Counted from the stretch's first letter, positions 14,783-23,855 are shown. The stretch is DNA of 64,000 nt from Stenotrophomonas sp. 57 (GCF_030291075.1 NZ_CP127407.1:494001-558000); one strand, 5' to 3'. The notes: a model not told the origin generated them from the sequence alone. Made by a program: numbers and translations.

Positions 14783-17734
14783 ATGCCCGCGCTGAAACGG
14801 GCGTTGGCCCGGCCGCTGCGCGCCATCACCTGGGGCGGCGTGCTGCTGGGCGTGTTGCTGGTGGCCGGGTTGGCCACCATGCTGGTCAACGACCATCAGC
14901 GCCGGCTGGAAGCCGCGCAACGGCAGAGCCGGGCGCTGGCGGTGGGCAGTGAGCGGCTGCTGGCGATGGAGCTGCGCAACCTGGAGCGGGCGATGTCGGG
15001 CGTTGCCGCCGATGCCGCCGAACTGTTCCGCAGCGTGCCGGCACAGGCGCCGGCACTGCTGGATGCCGCCATCGGTGGCGTGCTGCGCCGCCACGCTGAG
15101 CTGCACAGCATCGTGGTGCTGGACAGCCACGGGCGCGCGCTGACTGCCGGCCGCGGCGACCTGCAGCTGCCGCTGTGGACCGACCCGCTGCGCAGGGGGC
15201 AGGGCAGCGCGCTGTACATCGGGCCGCCGCAGCGTGCCAGCGACGGCGGCTGGGTGGTGCCGCTGGCGTTGCCGATGGTGGGTGAGCGCTGGCTGTTGGC
15301 ACGGCTGCGCTGCGGCGAACTGCAGCGCATCGCGGGCGGCCTGGATGTCGGCCCCAATGGGCTCGTCTCGATCAGTGATGCCGAGGGGTACATGCTGGCG
15401 CGCGTGCCCGATCCGCATGGCACGGTAGGCCGTCGCTACGATCTGCCACGGCGCGATCTGCTCGGCACGCAGGCCGTGGTCGAGCTGGGCAGCCTGCCCG
15501 GCGTGGTCGATGGCGTGCCGCGCATCACGACCATCAGTACGCTCGACCGCAGCCCGCTGGCGGTACAGATCGGCCTGGCCGACGAGGACGTCCTTGCGCC
15601 GTGGTGGCCTTACCTGCAGGCGTCGGTGGTGATTGTGCTGGCCTACATCGCGGTGCTGCTCGTGCTGCTGTATGCGGTGCGCCGCACGACCCGCCGCCAG
15701 CAATCGATGGCCGAAGAACTGAAGGCCGGCCATGCCGAGCTGCGCCTGGCCCATCAGGTCGGGCGTGTCTGCACCTGGTACGTGGACGAGGATGCCGCGC
15801 TGCTGCGCTGGTCCCCCCTGGCACGCGAGATCTTCGGTGTGCAGACCGATGCGCTGCCGGTAGCCGACTTCTTCGCCCGCGTGCATCGCGATGATGCCGC
15901 ACGCCTGCAGCAGGCCTTTGACCAGGCCTTCGCCGGTGGTGCGGTGCTCGACCAGGTGTTCCGCCTGGTGCTGCCCGGTGGTGACGTGCGCTGGGTGGGT
16001 GCGCGCGGACAGCGGGTGGAGGTGGCCGACAGTGAACGACGCATGATCGGCGCGTTGACCGACCTGAGCGAGCGCTACCAGGCGCGCGAGCAGATGAGCG
16101 AAGTGGAGCGCCGCTTCCGCCTGCTGTTCGACCGCAACCCGGCGCCGTTCTGGGTGTTCGACCCGGACACGTTGCGCTTCATCGAGGTCAATGACGCGGC
16201 GGTGCGCCAGTACGGCTACAGCCGCGAGGAATTCCTGGCGATGAGCATCCTCGACATCCGCCCACGCGAAGGCTGGGACGAGGTGAAGGGAGCGATCGCC
16301 AGGGCCCGCGTGGGTGAGCTGCAGGACGCGGCGGTGCGCCTGCACCGGCGCAAGGACGGCAGCGTGTTCGAAGTGCGCGCGCACCTGTCCAAGCTCGATT
16401 TCGATGGCCAGCCGGCCTGCCTGGTGCTGGCCGAGGATGTCAGCGAAAGGCTGGCCTACGAGCGCGACCTGGCCTACCAGGCGCGGCACAACCCCGCCAC
16501 CGGCCTGCTCAACGTACGTGCGTTGACCGAACAGCTGGATGAGCAGGAACAGGGCTACACCATCGCCTTCGTGCAGCTGCGTGGCCTGCAGCTGGTAGCC
16601 GATACGCTGGGCCGCGAGATCGGTGATGCGGTGCTTCAGTCGATGGCGACCCGCTTGGGCGGGTTGGGCGCACGCTGCGGCACGCTGGCCTTCCAGCCGG
16701 CGGAGGACTTCGTGTTCGCCATCGGTGCCGAGCACGATACCCAGCGCGTGCTGGACGACCTGCTGCAGATCGTGTCGGCGCCAATGCGCGGCAAGGATTC
16801 ACTGCACCAGTTCGAGCCACGCATCGGCGTGGCAGTGCACATCGCCGGTGACGGCCACAGCGCCGAGCAGGTGATCGGCATGGCCGCGCAGGCGGCGCAT
16901 GCGGCGCGCGCCGAGGGCAACGTCGTGGTGTGGTTCGACGCGGCGGTGACCACGCGGCTGGCCGACCGGCTGCGCCTGGCCGGGCGCATCCATGCGGCCA
17001 TCGACAACGAGTTCCAGCTGTACTTCCAACCGATCCGGCATGCCAGCGATGGCAGTCCGGCGGCGCTGGAGGCGCTGCTGCGCTGGCCGCAGGCCGACGG
17101 CAGCTTCATTCCGCCCAACGAGTTCATCCAGCTGTGCGAGGAGACCGGGCTGATTCTTGCGCTGGGCCGGTGGGTGATCCACGCGGCAGCGAAGGCGCAG
17201 CGGCGGCTGGTCGAGGCTGGCTGGGGCGAGCTGCCGATTGCGGTGAACGTGTCGGCGGTGCAGTTCTTCAACAGCGATCTGGTGGCCGAGTTCACCCGCG
17301 CCCAGCAGGAGTTCGGGTTGGCCCGTGGCGCGCTGCATGTGGAGCTGACCGAGAGCAGCCTGATGCGCAAACCGGCGCAGGCGATGCAGACCATGCAGCG
17401 CCTGCACGAGCAGGGCATCAGCGTGTCGCTGGATGATTTCGGCACTGGCTATTCCAGCATGTCCTACCTGCAGCACCTGCCGCTGGACATCCTCAAGATC
17501 GATCGCAGCTTCGTGGCGGACGTGGAAACCAATCCGCGCAATGCCTCGATCTGCCGCGCGCTGTTGTCACTGGGCCACAGCATGGGGCTGACCATCATCG
17601 CCGAGGGCGTGGAGACACCGGGGCAACTGGACTGGCTGGCCGCGCACGGCTGTGACCAGGTGCAGGGCTACCTGCTGGGGCGGCCGGCACCGCTGGAGCG
17701 GATCATCGATGCGCTGGACGAGGTGGCGGCCTAG
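14783..17734 (+). CDS. Membrane c-di-GMP phosphodiesterase: PAS-PAS-degenerate GGDEF-EAL
   Basis: 983 residues from the ATG at 14783; the in-frame region upstream is not protein-like. A membrane span (about 17-37), a periplasmic sensor of about 230 residues and a second span (about 275-297) lead to two PAS domains (about 310-425 and 440-560; the second has the clear RFRLLFDRNPAPFWVFDPD start). The GGDEF domain (about 565-725) has PAEDF in place of GGDEF, so it should not make c-di-GMP. The EAL domain (about 735-983) is intact: LEALLRW, NVSAVQF, ELTESSLM, DDFGTGYSSM, LKIDRSFV, IAEGVET. It should therefore hydrolyse c-di-GMP at the membrane in response to an external or redox signal. Neighbours give no hint of its target. 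Confidence 0.93.
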   Translation: MPALKRALARPLRAITWGGVLLGVLLVAGLATMLVNDHQRRLEAAQRQSRALAVGSERLLAMELRNLERAMSGVAADAAELFRSVPAQAPALLDAAIGGVLRRHAELHSIVVLDSHGRALTAGRGDLQLPLWTDPLRRGQGSALYIGPPQRASDGGWVVPLALPMVGERWLLARLRCGELQRIAGGLDVGPNGLVSISDAEGYMLARVPDPHGTVGRRYDLPRRDLLGTQAVVELGSLPGVVDGVPRITTISTLDRSPLAVQIGLADEDVLAPWWPYLQASVVIVLAYIAVLLVLLYAVRRTTRRQQSMAEELKAGHAELRLAHQVGRVCTWYVDEDAALLRWSPLAREIFGVQTDALPVADFFARVHRDDAARLQQAFDQAFAGGAVLDQVFRLVLPGGDVRWVGARGQRVEVADSERRMIGALTDLSERYQAREQMSEVERRFRLLFDRNPAPFWVFDPDTLRFIEVNDAAVRQYGYSREEFLAMSILDIRPREGWDEVKGAIARARVGELQDAAVRLHRRKDGSVFEVRAHLSKLDFDGQPACLVLAEDVSERLAYERDLAYQARHNPATGLLNVRALTEQLDEQEQGYTIAFVQLRGLQLVADTLGREIGDAVLQSMATRLGGLGARCGTLAFQPAEDFVFAIGAEHDTQRVLDDLLQIVSAPMRGKDSLHQFEPRIGVAVHIAGDGHSAEQVIGMAAQAAHAARAEGNVVVWFDAAVTTRLADRLRLAGRIHAAIDNEFQLYFQPIRHASDGSPAALEALLRWPQADGSFIPPNEFIQLCEETGLILALGRWVIHAAAKAQRRLVEAGWGELPIAVNVSAVQFFNSDLVAEFTRAQQEFGLARGALHVELTESSLMRKPAQAMQTMQRLHEQGISVSLDDFGTGYSSMSYLQHLPLDILKIDRSFVADVETNPRNASICRALLSLGHSMGLTIIAEGVETPGQLDWLAAHGCDQVQGYLLGRPAPLERIIDALDEVAA

Positions 17735-17764
17735 GCCGGGCTCCGGAGAAGGAGTCGGCGACGT

Positions 17765-17856
17765 GTAGAGTCGACTGCTCTTGTTGGTTCACTGCTCTTG
17801 GCGTTTGGCAGAAAAACGCGCGCGACGCGCGGGAGTCGACTGACAGTCGACTCTAC
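17765..17856 (+). repeat. SMAG pair: facing GTAGAGTCGAC units
   Basis: GTAGAGTCGACTG at the left and CAGTCGACTCTAC at the right face each other, with a CG-rich spacer including ACGCGCGCGACGCGCG. The same arrangement recurs at 22950-23036, so this is a dimeric palindromic repeat. It lies between the EAL gene and a convergent LysR gene. The next 70 bases hold one more weak GTAGCGCTGG unit and no gene. Confidence 0.8.
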
Positions 17857-17929
17857 CGGGCCATATCCGCAGGAAACGTCGGCGCATCCATGCGCCGGTA
17901 GCGCTGGACCATACCCTGCGGACGCACCC

Positions 17930-18811
17930 TTACACCCCGGTTTCGATCAGGTGATCGATGAAACTGCGCACCTTCGGTGCCAGGTGGCTGCGGCTGGTGT
18001 AGACGGCGAAGATGCCGATCGGCGCCGCCTCCCAGTCAGGCAGGAGGCGCACCAGGCGGCCATCGGCCAGTGCATCCTGCAGAAGGAAATCCGGCTGCAG
18101 GATCACCCCCATGCCGGCAATCGCCGCTTCGCGCAGCACGTCGCCGTTGTTGGCGTGCAGCAGGCTGCTCACCGCCACCTTCACTTCGCCGCCGGGCCCC
18201 TGCAGCGGCCAGTGGTCACCGGCGGCCCAGTAGCTGTAGCTCAGGCAGGCGTGCGCCTGAAGCTCCTGCGGTGTCTGTGGCGTGCCATGCGCGGCCAGGT
18301 AGGAAGGTGCGGCGCACAGGCTCACCCGCGATTCACCCAGGCGGCGCGCGATCAGTGCCGGGCTCGGCTCACGGGTGATGCGGATGGCCACGTCGTAGCC
18401 TTCCTCGACCATGTCCACCAGCCGGTCGGACAGCGCCAGATCCAGCTCCACCTGCGGGAAGCGCTGCCGGTAGCTGGCCAGCAATGGTCCCATCCGGGCG
18501 ATGCCCCAGCTGACCGGTGCGTTGATGCGCAGGGTGCCGGAGGGCTCCAGCGCCTGGGCGCCGGTGCTGGCCTCCAGCGCGTCGAACTCGGCCAGCAGGC
18601 GCACGCACTGGGCGTAGTAGGCTGCGCCCGCACTGGTCGGGCTGACCCGGCGCGTGGTGCGGTGGAGCAGGCGGGTGGACAGGCGTTTTTCCAGCGCGGC
18701 GACCTGGCGGGTAACGCCGGCCGTGGACATGTCCAAGGCCTGGGCGGCGGCGCTGAAGCCGTTGCGCTCGACCACCGCCACGAACACACGCATCGCCTCG
18801 AGGGTGTCCAT
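17930..18811 (-). CDS. LysR-family transcriptional regulator, divergent from doxX
   Basis: 293 residues from the ATG at 18811. The winged helix-turn-helix is at 1-60 (MRVFVAVVERNGFSAAAQAL, TRQVAALEKRLSTRLLHRTT). The effector domain follows (GTLRINAPVSWGI, VDMVEEGYDVAIRI, AAIAGMGVILQPDFL), typical of the CrgA/YafC subgroup. Divergent from a DoxX gene and an extradiol dioxygenase, which are its probable targets. LysR proteins of this subgroup often respond to aromatic or quinone compounds; the ligand here is unknown. Confidence 0.92.
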   Translation of the reverse strand: MDTLEAMRVFVAVVERNGFSAAAQALDMSTAGVTRQVAALEKRLSTRLLHRTTRRVSPTSAGAAYYAQCVRLLAEFDALEASTGAQALEPSGTLRINAPVSWGIARMGPLLASYRQRFPQVELDLALSDRLVDMVEEGYDVAIRITREPSPALIARRLGESRVSLCAAPSYLAAHGTPQTPQELQAHACLSYSYWAAGDHWPLQGPGGEVKVAVSSLLHANNGDVLREAAIAGMGVILQPDFLLQDALADGRLVRLLPDWEAAPIGIFAVYTSRSHLAPKVRSFIDHLIETGV

Positions 18812-18825
18812 TGTTGCGACTTTTG

Positions 18826-18853
18826 AAATAAACACGGTCAAGCGATCGTATTT
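18826..18853. promoter_or_regulatory. Inverted repeat in the lysR-doxX divergent promoter
   Basis: AAATA (18826-18830) and TATTT (18849-18853) are A/T-rich inverted half-sites in an otherwise G/C-rich 96-base spacer. They could hold the LysR operator and the doxX promoter. Weak evidence. Confidence 0.4.
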
Positions 18854-18907
18854 ATCGGCTCGTGAAGGCGCAATAACCTGTACCCATTCCTTCCGAGGTG
18901 CTTCCCC

Positions 18908-19318
18908 ATGCACACCACGACTGCTCCTGTTTCGCCGCTGGCGCCGTATGGCGCCACCCTGCTGCGCCTGGCCCTGGGCGTGCTGTTCCTGGTCCACGCG
19001 CTGACCAAGCTGCTGGTGTTCACCCCGGCCGGTACGGCAGCGTTCTTCGAGTCGCTGGGGCTGCCCGGCGTGCTCGGCTACCTCACCATCGGCGTCGAAC
19101 TGGCGATCACCGCCGCGCTGCTGCTGGGTATCTACGCGCGCTGGATCGGCCTGGCCGGTGTGCCGCTGCTGCTGGGCACCATCGTCACCGTGCACGGCGC
19201 CAATGGCTTCAGCTTCGCCAACGCCGGCGGTGGCTGGGAATACCCGGCCTTCTGGGCGCTGGCGCTGGTGGTGCTGTTCCTGGTCGGCGATGGCAAGTGG
19301 ACCCTGCGTTCGCGCTGA
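18908..19318 (+). CDS. DoxX-family membrane protein
   Basis: 136 residues, four predicted membrane spans: GATLLRLALGVLFLVHAL, VLGYLTIGVELAITAALLL, WIGLAGVPLLLGTIVTV and PAFWALALVVLFLVG. The family pattern GVLFLVHALTKL and the pattern GA-NGFSFANAGGGWEYP are seen. DoxX/YphA proteins are linked to quinone-dependent oxidations and to oxidative stress. It is followed 31 bases later by the extradiol dioxygenase gene, with which it probably forms an operon under the divergent LysR regulator. Confidence 0.9.
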   Translation: MHTTTAPVSPLAPYGATLLRLALGVLFLVHALTKLLVFTPAGTAAFFESLGLPGVLGYLTIGVELAITAALLLGIYARWIGLAGVPLLLGTIVTVHGANGFSFANAGGGWEYPAFWALALVVLFLVGDGKWTLRSR

Positions 19319-19349
19319 TCGCCGCCTGATCCTTCAACTGGAGAATTCC

Positions 19350-20141
19350 ATGTCCCGCCTGCCTTCGTTGTACATCTCGCATGGTTCGCCGATGACCGCC
19401 CTGCATCCGGGCCAGGTCGGCGTGCGCCTGGCCGAGCTGGCCCGCGATCTGCCGACTCCGCGCGCCATCGTGATGGCCTCGGCGCACTGGCTGGGCCGGC
19501 AGCCGCTGGTCGGCGCGCATCCGCAGCCGCCGACCATCCACGATTTCGGCGGTTTCCCGCGCGCGCTGTTCGAACTGCAGTACCCGGCGCCGGGTGATCC
19601 GGCGCTGGCCGAAGACGTGGCTGGCCGCATCGCCGCCGCCGGCCTGCCGGTGGCCCTCGATCCGCAGCGCGGCCTCGACCACGGCGCGTGGGTGCCGCTG
19701 CGGCTGCTGCGCCCGCAGGCCGATATCCCGGTGGTGCCGGTGTCCATCCAGCCGCTGCTCGGCCCCGAGCATCAGTTCGCGCTGGGTCGCGCGCTGGCGC
19801 CGCTGCGCGAGCAGGGCGTGCTGCTGGTCGGCTCGGGCAGCATTACCCACAACCTGCACGACTGGGGCGACTACCAGGACGGCAAGGAAGCGCCGTACGT
19901 GCGGCCCTTCATCGAGTGGGTGGAGCAGCGCCTGGCCGCTGATGACCGCCAGGCACTGTTCGACTATCGCCGGCAGGCCCCGTTCGCCGAGCGCGCGCAC
20001 CCGACCGACGAGCACCTGCTGCCGCTGTTCTTCGCGATGGGCGCGGCGGGCGAGGGCGGCTTCGATGCACGTCGCGTCGATGCCGGCATCGACGCCGGTT
20101 TCCTGGCCATGGACCTGTACCGCTTCGATGGGGCGGCATGA
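19350..20141 (+). CDS. Class III extradiol ring-cleavage dioxygenase (4,5-DOPA dioxygenase-like, YgiD family)
   Basis: 263 residues from the ATG at 19350, preceded by CTGGAGAA. Probable metal-binding histidines are seen in ISHGSPM near the N-terminus, in SAHWLG and in GLDHGAWVPL. SGSITHNLHDWG near residue 165 and the C-terminal HLLPLFFAMGAAG are further family features. E. coli YgiD opens the ring of L-DOPA; the natural substrate here is not known. Probable operon with doxX. Confidence 0.88.
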   Translation: MSRLPSLYISHGSPMTALHPGQVGVRLAELARDLPTPRAIVMASAHWLGRQPLVGAHPQPPTIHDFGGFPRALFELQYPAPGDPALAEDVAGRIAAAGLPVALDPQRGLDHGAWVPLRLLRPQADIPVVPVSIQPLLGPEHQFALGRALAPLREQGVLLVGSGSITHNLHDWGDYQDGKEAPYVRPFIEWVEQRLAADDRQALFDYRRQAPFAERAHPTDEHLLPLFFAMGAAGEGGFDARRVDAGIDAGFLAMDLYRFDGAA

Positions 20142-20258
20142 GCCGGGGCTGACGCCGGGCCATCCCCGTCGTCGCGCCTGCAGTCGCATGTGGTAATTTT
20201 TTCCGGGTTTCCGGCGCTGGCTTCCGAGCCTCCCCCCGCGCCGCTTCCTGGAAGAAGC

Positions 20259-21908
20259 ATGCATACCATCGAAGTCGTCCTGGCGATGCTGGTAGCCGTT
20301 GTCGCCAGCGGCTACCTGGTTCGCGTCCTCCCCTTCTCGTTGCCGCTGCCGCTGGTGCAGATCGGACTGGGCGCGGTGATCGCCGGGGTGTTCAACCGCG
20401 GCCACGCGCTCGAGCCGGAAGTGTTCTTCCTGCTGTTCCTGCCGCCGCTGCTGTTCCTTGATGGCTGGCGCATTCCCAAGCAGGGCCTGTTCCGCGACAA
20501 GGGCGCGATCCTCGAGCTGGCGTTCGGCCTGGTGGTGTTCACCGTCATCGGCGCCGGCTTCCTGATCCACTGGCTGATTCCGGTGATGCCGCTGGCGGTG
20601 TGCTTCGCACTGGCGGCGATCGTGTCGCCCACCGATCCGGTGGCAGTCGGTGCGATCGCCTCCAAGGCGCCGATCCCCAAGCGCCTGATGCACATCCTGG
20701 AAGGCGAGTCGCTGCTCAACGATGCATCGGGCCTGGTCTGCTTCCGCTTCGCAGTGGCGGCGGTGATGACCGGCACCTTCTCGCTGGCCACGGCATCGCT
20801 GACCTTCGTGTGGGTGGCGGTGGCCGGTCTGGCGGTGGGCGTGGCGGTCACTTTGGGTGTGTCCACGTTCCAGCGCTGGCTGTGGCGCCGCTTCGGTGAA
20901 GAGCCCGGCGCGGCGATGCTGGTCAACCTGCTCATTCCGTTCGCGGCCTACCTGCTGGCCGAAGAGATCCATGCCTCGGGCATTCTCGCCGCGGTCGCCG
21001 CCGGCATCGCGATGAGCTACGTGGAGCTGACCGGCCGCGTCTCCGGCAGCATGCGCGTGCAGCGCGCCGGGGTCTGGAACATGCTGCAGTTCAGCTTCAA
21101 CGGCATCATGTTCGTGCTGCTGGGCGAGCAGCTGCCGGGCATCGTCGAACGCGCCACCACCACCATGAACGAGAGCGGCCACCAGAGTGCGTGGTGGCTG
21201 CTGGTGTACGTGGTGGTGATCAACCTGGCGCTGATCACGCTGCGCCTGCTGTGGGTGTGGCTGTCGCTGCGCTGGAACCTGCTGCGCGCGCGGCGCCGTG
21301 GCCTGGAGCGCGGCGAGGCGCCGAACTGGCGCATCGTGGTGGCGACCTCGGTGGCCGGGGTACGCGGTGCGATCACCCTGGCCGGTGTGTTGACCCTGCC
21401 GCTGTTCCTGCCCGATGGCAGTGCGTTCCCGGCGCGTGATCTGGTGATCTTCCTGGCCGCGTCGGTGATCCTGTTCTCGCTGCTGGGGGCCAGCATCGCG
21501 CTGCCGCAGCTGCTGAAGGGCCTGCAGCTGCCGGCCGATTCGGGTGAACGCAAGGAAGAGGACCTGGCACGCCGGCTGTCGTCGAAGGCCGCGCTGGCCG
21601 GGGTCGAGCGCATGCGCCAGCAGCTGGTGATGAACCAGAACACCGAGAACGTGCAGCTGTACAACGACGCTGCGTCACGGGTGAGCCTGCTGTACCAGCG
21701 CCACCTGGAGCGCGACAGTGATGGGCCCGACGTGGACCCGGAGAAGGTACGGCGCATGGAAATGGGCTACCGCCAGCTGCGCAGCGCCGGCCTCAATGCC
21801 GAACGCGAGGAACTGTTCCGGTTGACCCGGCGCGGGGTGATCTCCGATGAGATCTCGCGGCGCCTGATCCGCAACCTGGACCTGCTGGAATCGCGCAAGC
21901 GCGAGTGA
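20259..21908 (+). CDS. CPA1-family Na+/H+ antiporter
   Basis: 549 residues from the ATG at 20259, preceded by GGAAGAAG; the GTG at 20190 in the same frame would add a non-hydrophobic stretch and is less likely. About 12 membrane spans fill residues 1-420. The ion-binding core is seen in AIVSPTDPVAV and LEGESLLNDASGLV, with the later VAGVRGAITLAG span. A charged cytoplasmic tail follows (about 425-549). Closest to the YjcE/NhaP branch; exchanges cytoplasmic Na+ (or K+) for protons and helps pH homeostasis. Monocistronic, followed by a hairpin. Confidence 0.92.
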   Translation: MHTIEVVLAMLVAVVASGYLVRVLPFSLPLPLVQIGLGAVIAGVFNRGHALEPEVFFLLFLPPLLFLDGWRIPKQGLFRDKGAILELAFGLVVFTVIGAGFLIHWLIPVMPLAVCFALAAIVSPTDPVAVGAIASKAPIPKRLMHILEGESLLNDASGLVCFRFAVAAVMTGTFSLATASLTFVWVAVAGLAVGVAVTLGVSTFQRWLWRRFGEEPGAAMLVNLLIPFAAYLLAEEIHASGILAAVAAGIAMSYVELTGRVSGSMRVQRAGVWNMLQFSFNGIMFVLLGEQLPGIVERATTTMNESGHQSAWWLLVYVVVINLALITLRLLWVWLSLRWNLLRARRRGLERGEAPNWRIVVATSVAGVRGAITLAGVLTLPLFLPDGSAFPARDLVIFLAASVILFSLLGASIALPQLLKGLQLPADSGERKEEDLARRLSSKAALAGVERMRQQLVMNQNTENVQLYNDAASRVSLLYQRHLERDSDGPDVDPEKVRRMEMGYRQLRSAGLNAEREELFRLTRRGVISDEISRRLIRNLDLLESRKRE

Positions 21909-21932
21909 TGCTGCGGTCGGGCGGCGTCGATC

Positions 21933-21971
21933 GGGGTCAGATCCCTTTCCGCAGGAAAGGGGTCTGCCCCC
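21933..21971. terminator. GGGGTCAG-type hairpin between convergent genes
   Basis: GGGGTCAGATCCCTTTCC pairs with GGAAAGGGGTCTGCCCC. It sits 24 bases after the antiporter stop and 22 bases before the DUF3297 gene's end, so it can serve both. Same family as the hairpins at 5786 and 27127. Confidence 0.7.
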
Positions 21972-21992
21972 AGGATCATGCGGGAGCCGCGC

Positions 21993-22241
21993 TTATTCCG
22001 GCTTCGTTTCCAGGAAATACGCCTCGACCTTGCCCTTGACCTTGATGGTCATCGGGTTGCCGCGGCGGTCGCGGGCCTTGCCGGCCTGCACGCGGATCCA
22101 GCCTTCGCTGACCGAGTATTCCTCGACGTTGTCGCGCTCGACGTCGTTGAAACGCACGCCGACGCCGCGCTCCAGCGCCTGCGCATCATGGAAGGGGCTG
22201 GCCGGGTTGATCGCCAGGTGGTCGGGAGGGGTATCGCTCAT
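21993..22241 (-). CDS. DUF3297 family protein
   Basis: 82 residues from the ATG at 22241. Sequence features of the family: PPDHLAINPASPFHD, RGVGVRFNDVER, EYSVSEGWIRV and the basic PMTIKVKGKVEAYF end. A small soluble protein, widespread in proteobacteria, function unknown. Divergent from the DUF6630 gene with a 90-base spacer. Confidence 0.88.
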   Translation of the reverse strand: MSDTPPDHLAINPASPFHDAQALERGVGVRFNDVERDNVEEYSVSEGWIRVQAGKARDRRGNPMTIKVKGKVEAYFLETKPE

Positions 22242-22331
22242 CGCTTCATTCACAGTGACGGCCACCAAGGCCGGCTTCAGCGGCACAGGATAAACCGTAG
22301 AATGCCGGCCTGCCCCAGAGGAAGTTCCGCC

Positions 22332-22874
22332 ATGCCTGACAACAGCGACTATTTCGACTTCGAGGAAGACATCCACGACTTCGACGAAGATGGCTTCGAG
22401 GCGCGGGTCTGGAACCTGCTGGTGCTGATCAACCCGGGCGACGAAGAGCTGGCCCTGCAGCAGTTCAACCGCTGGCGCGAGCACCTGTCCGAGGACGGGC
22501 AGCCGCTGGAAGCGGACAGCGACTGGCTGCCGGCCCTGTTCACGGCCATTGCCTGGCAGTCCGGTTTCGAGGTGGAGCGTGATGACCTGGAATCGCTGCA
22601 GTCGGCGGTGAACGAGCTGTCGGCGCGCTTCAACCTGCAGCTGGACTGGGGTGGTGACCTGGACGACGAGGACTTCGCCGAAGACCTGGACGGCGTGCAG
22701 CTGATGTCCACCGCCTTCGACCGCCTGCGCGAGCACAACTACACGCTGTGGAGCGTGGATGCCGGCAGCGACGGCTTCAGCGGCGTGATGGCATTGACCC
22801 GCGACGACGACGCGATGCTGGCGCTGTGCTCGCTGTTGAACGTGGAAATCCGGCTGGGCAGCGACCCGTTCTGA
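22332..22874 (+). CDS. Acidic DUF6630-like protein
   Basis: 180 residues with strong negative charge at the start (DYFDFEEDIHDFDEDGFEARVW) and in the middle (GGDLDDEDFAEDLD). Helical patches (LQQFNRWREHL, LQSAVNELSARFNL) and a C-terminal beta-like part (YTLWSVDAGSDGFSGVMAL) resemble DUF6630 proteins of Xanthomonads. Soluble; function unknown. RBS AGAGGAAG 8 bases before the ATG. Confidence 0.75.
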   Translation: MPDNSDYFDFEEDIHDFDEDGFEARVWNLLVLINPGDEELALQQFNRWREHLSEDGQPLEADSDWLPALFTAIAWQSGFEVERDDLESLQSAVNELSARFNLQLDWGGDLDDEDFAEDLDGVQLMSTAFDRLREHNYTLWSVDAGSDGFSGVMALTRDDDAMLALCSLLNVEIRLGSDPF

Positions 22875-22949
22875 GGGATGGGGTGATCCGCCGGGGACGA
22901 TCTGCTGGGGGCGGCCCGACGGGACGACCCGACGGGACCACCCGACGGG

Positions 22950-23036
22950 GTAGAGTCGACTGTTAGTCGACTGCTCTTCCATCCGGCCGCGAAAACCCCG
23001 CGCTGCGCGCGATAGTCGACTAACAGTCGACTCTAC
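22950..23036 (+). repeat. SMAG pair: facing GTAGAGTCGAC units
   Basis: Two facing copies (GTAGAGTCGACTGTTAGTCG and GTCGACTAACAGTCGACTCTAC, in part) form a long imperfect palindrome. Just left of it, 22914-22950, three tandem copies of a 13-bp unit (CCCGACGGGACNA) form a mini-satellite. It separates the DUF6630 gene from the convergent DUF4031 gene. Confidence 0.85.
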
Positions 23037-23071
23037 CCAGTCGACTCGACCCAGCCGTCACTTGGCGCCGC

Positions 23072-23347
23072 CTACGGCCGGTACTGCGCCCGGGCGTTGG
23101 CGATCACCGCTTTGACCAGGTCGCGGTCGGCGTGCCGGGAAATAGCCCGTGCACCGAGCGCGATCGCCTGTGCGCGCAGCTCGGCAGTGACATCGTAGTG
23201 CGCACCGCTGGCCTTGTTCTGGAAGGCCCGCAGTGGAATGCCGAGCTGCGCCGCCATGGCGTGCAGCTCGGGCAGGGTGTCGGCCATCAGGTGCGCCCAG
23301 CGCTGTCCGCGCCAGGCATGCACCGCGTCATCGACGTAGACCGTCAC
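23072..23347 (-). CDS. DUF4031 family protein
   Basis: 91 residues starting at a GTG (23347), chosen because family members begin M-TVYVDD. The body shows HAWRGQRWAHLMADT, ELHAMAAQLGIPLRAFQNK, HYDVT and RALALGA-type helices, the usual DUF4031 pattern. Function unknown; the DD and HYD residues suggest a possible metal site, which is inference. The gene starts 13 bases after the preceding gene's stop and is probably in an operon with it. Confidence 0.85.
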   Translation of the reverse strand: MTVYVDDAVHAWRGQRWAHLMADTLPELHAMAAQLGIPLRAFQNKASGAHYDVTAELRAQAIALGARAISRHADRDLVKAVIANARAQYRP

Positions 23348-23360
23348 CGCCGCGGCCGGT

Positions 23361-23855
23361 TCAGGCCTGCGGCTTGCTGTCGCTGTCGGCGGCCGGGGCG
23401 GCCTCGGCGTCGGCAGCAGCGGCTTCGGCCACGTCGCCCTCGGCGGCTGCGTCGTCCTCGCCGTCGGCGGCTTCGACGCCTTCGAACTCGGCGACCAGCT
23501 TGTCCAGGTACTCGTCAGCGGTCTGGCCGGACTCTTCGGCCAGGGTGTCCAGCAGCTTCTGCAGAAGCTCGGAGTATTCCAGGTTGACCTTGCGGCCTTC
23601 CTTCTCCTGCACGTTGGCCAGGTGCTTGAGCATGGCCAGCATCGGCACGGGGTTCTCGGCGTTGCCCATGGTCTGGCCGCCGATGGCCAGCAGCCACTCA
23701 CGGCCCTGCAGGCCGATGGCCGCGACCACCTGGCCGTCTTCGCTGGTCAGCACGGCATGGTTCTGCACCTGCTGCTGGGCGTTCAGACGGAGGAACGGGC
23801 GCTTGCCCTGCTGCTTCTTGCGCTTGTCGCGCTTGGCCTTGGAGTTCTGGGACAT
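23361..23855 (-). CDS. Conserved protein with basic N-terminus and acidic alanine-rich tail
   Basis: 164 residues. It starts with a strongly basic segment (SKAKRDKRKKQQGKRP), followed by an alpha/beta core (VVAAIGLQGREWLLAIGG, NPVPMLAMLKHLANVQ). It ends in a long Ala/Glu/Asp tail (about 128-164) that is probably disordered. I recognise no named family. The opposite-charge ends could suit nucleic-acid or ribosome binding, a guess only. Upstream partner of the DUF4031 gene. Confidence 0.7.
   Translation of the reverse strand: MSQNSKAKRDKRKKQQGKRPFLRLNAQQQVQNHAVLTSEDGQVVAAIGLQGREWLLAIGGQTMGNAENPVPMLAMLKHLANVQEKEGRKVNLEYSELLQKLLDTLAEESGQTADEYLDKLVAEFEGVEAADGEDDAAAEGDVAEAAAADAEAAPAADSDSKPQA

Noticed and set aside
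14615..16735. 706-codon minus-strand open frame
   Set aside because: Shadow of the PAS-EAL phosphodiesterase gene; no recognisable protein pattern.
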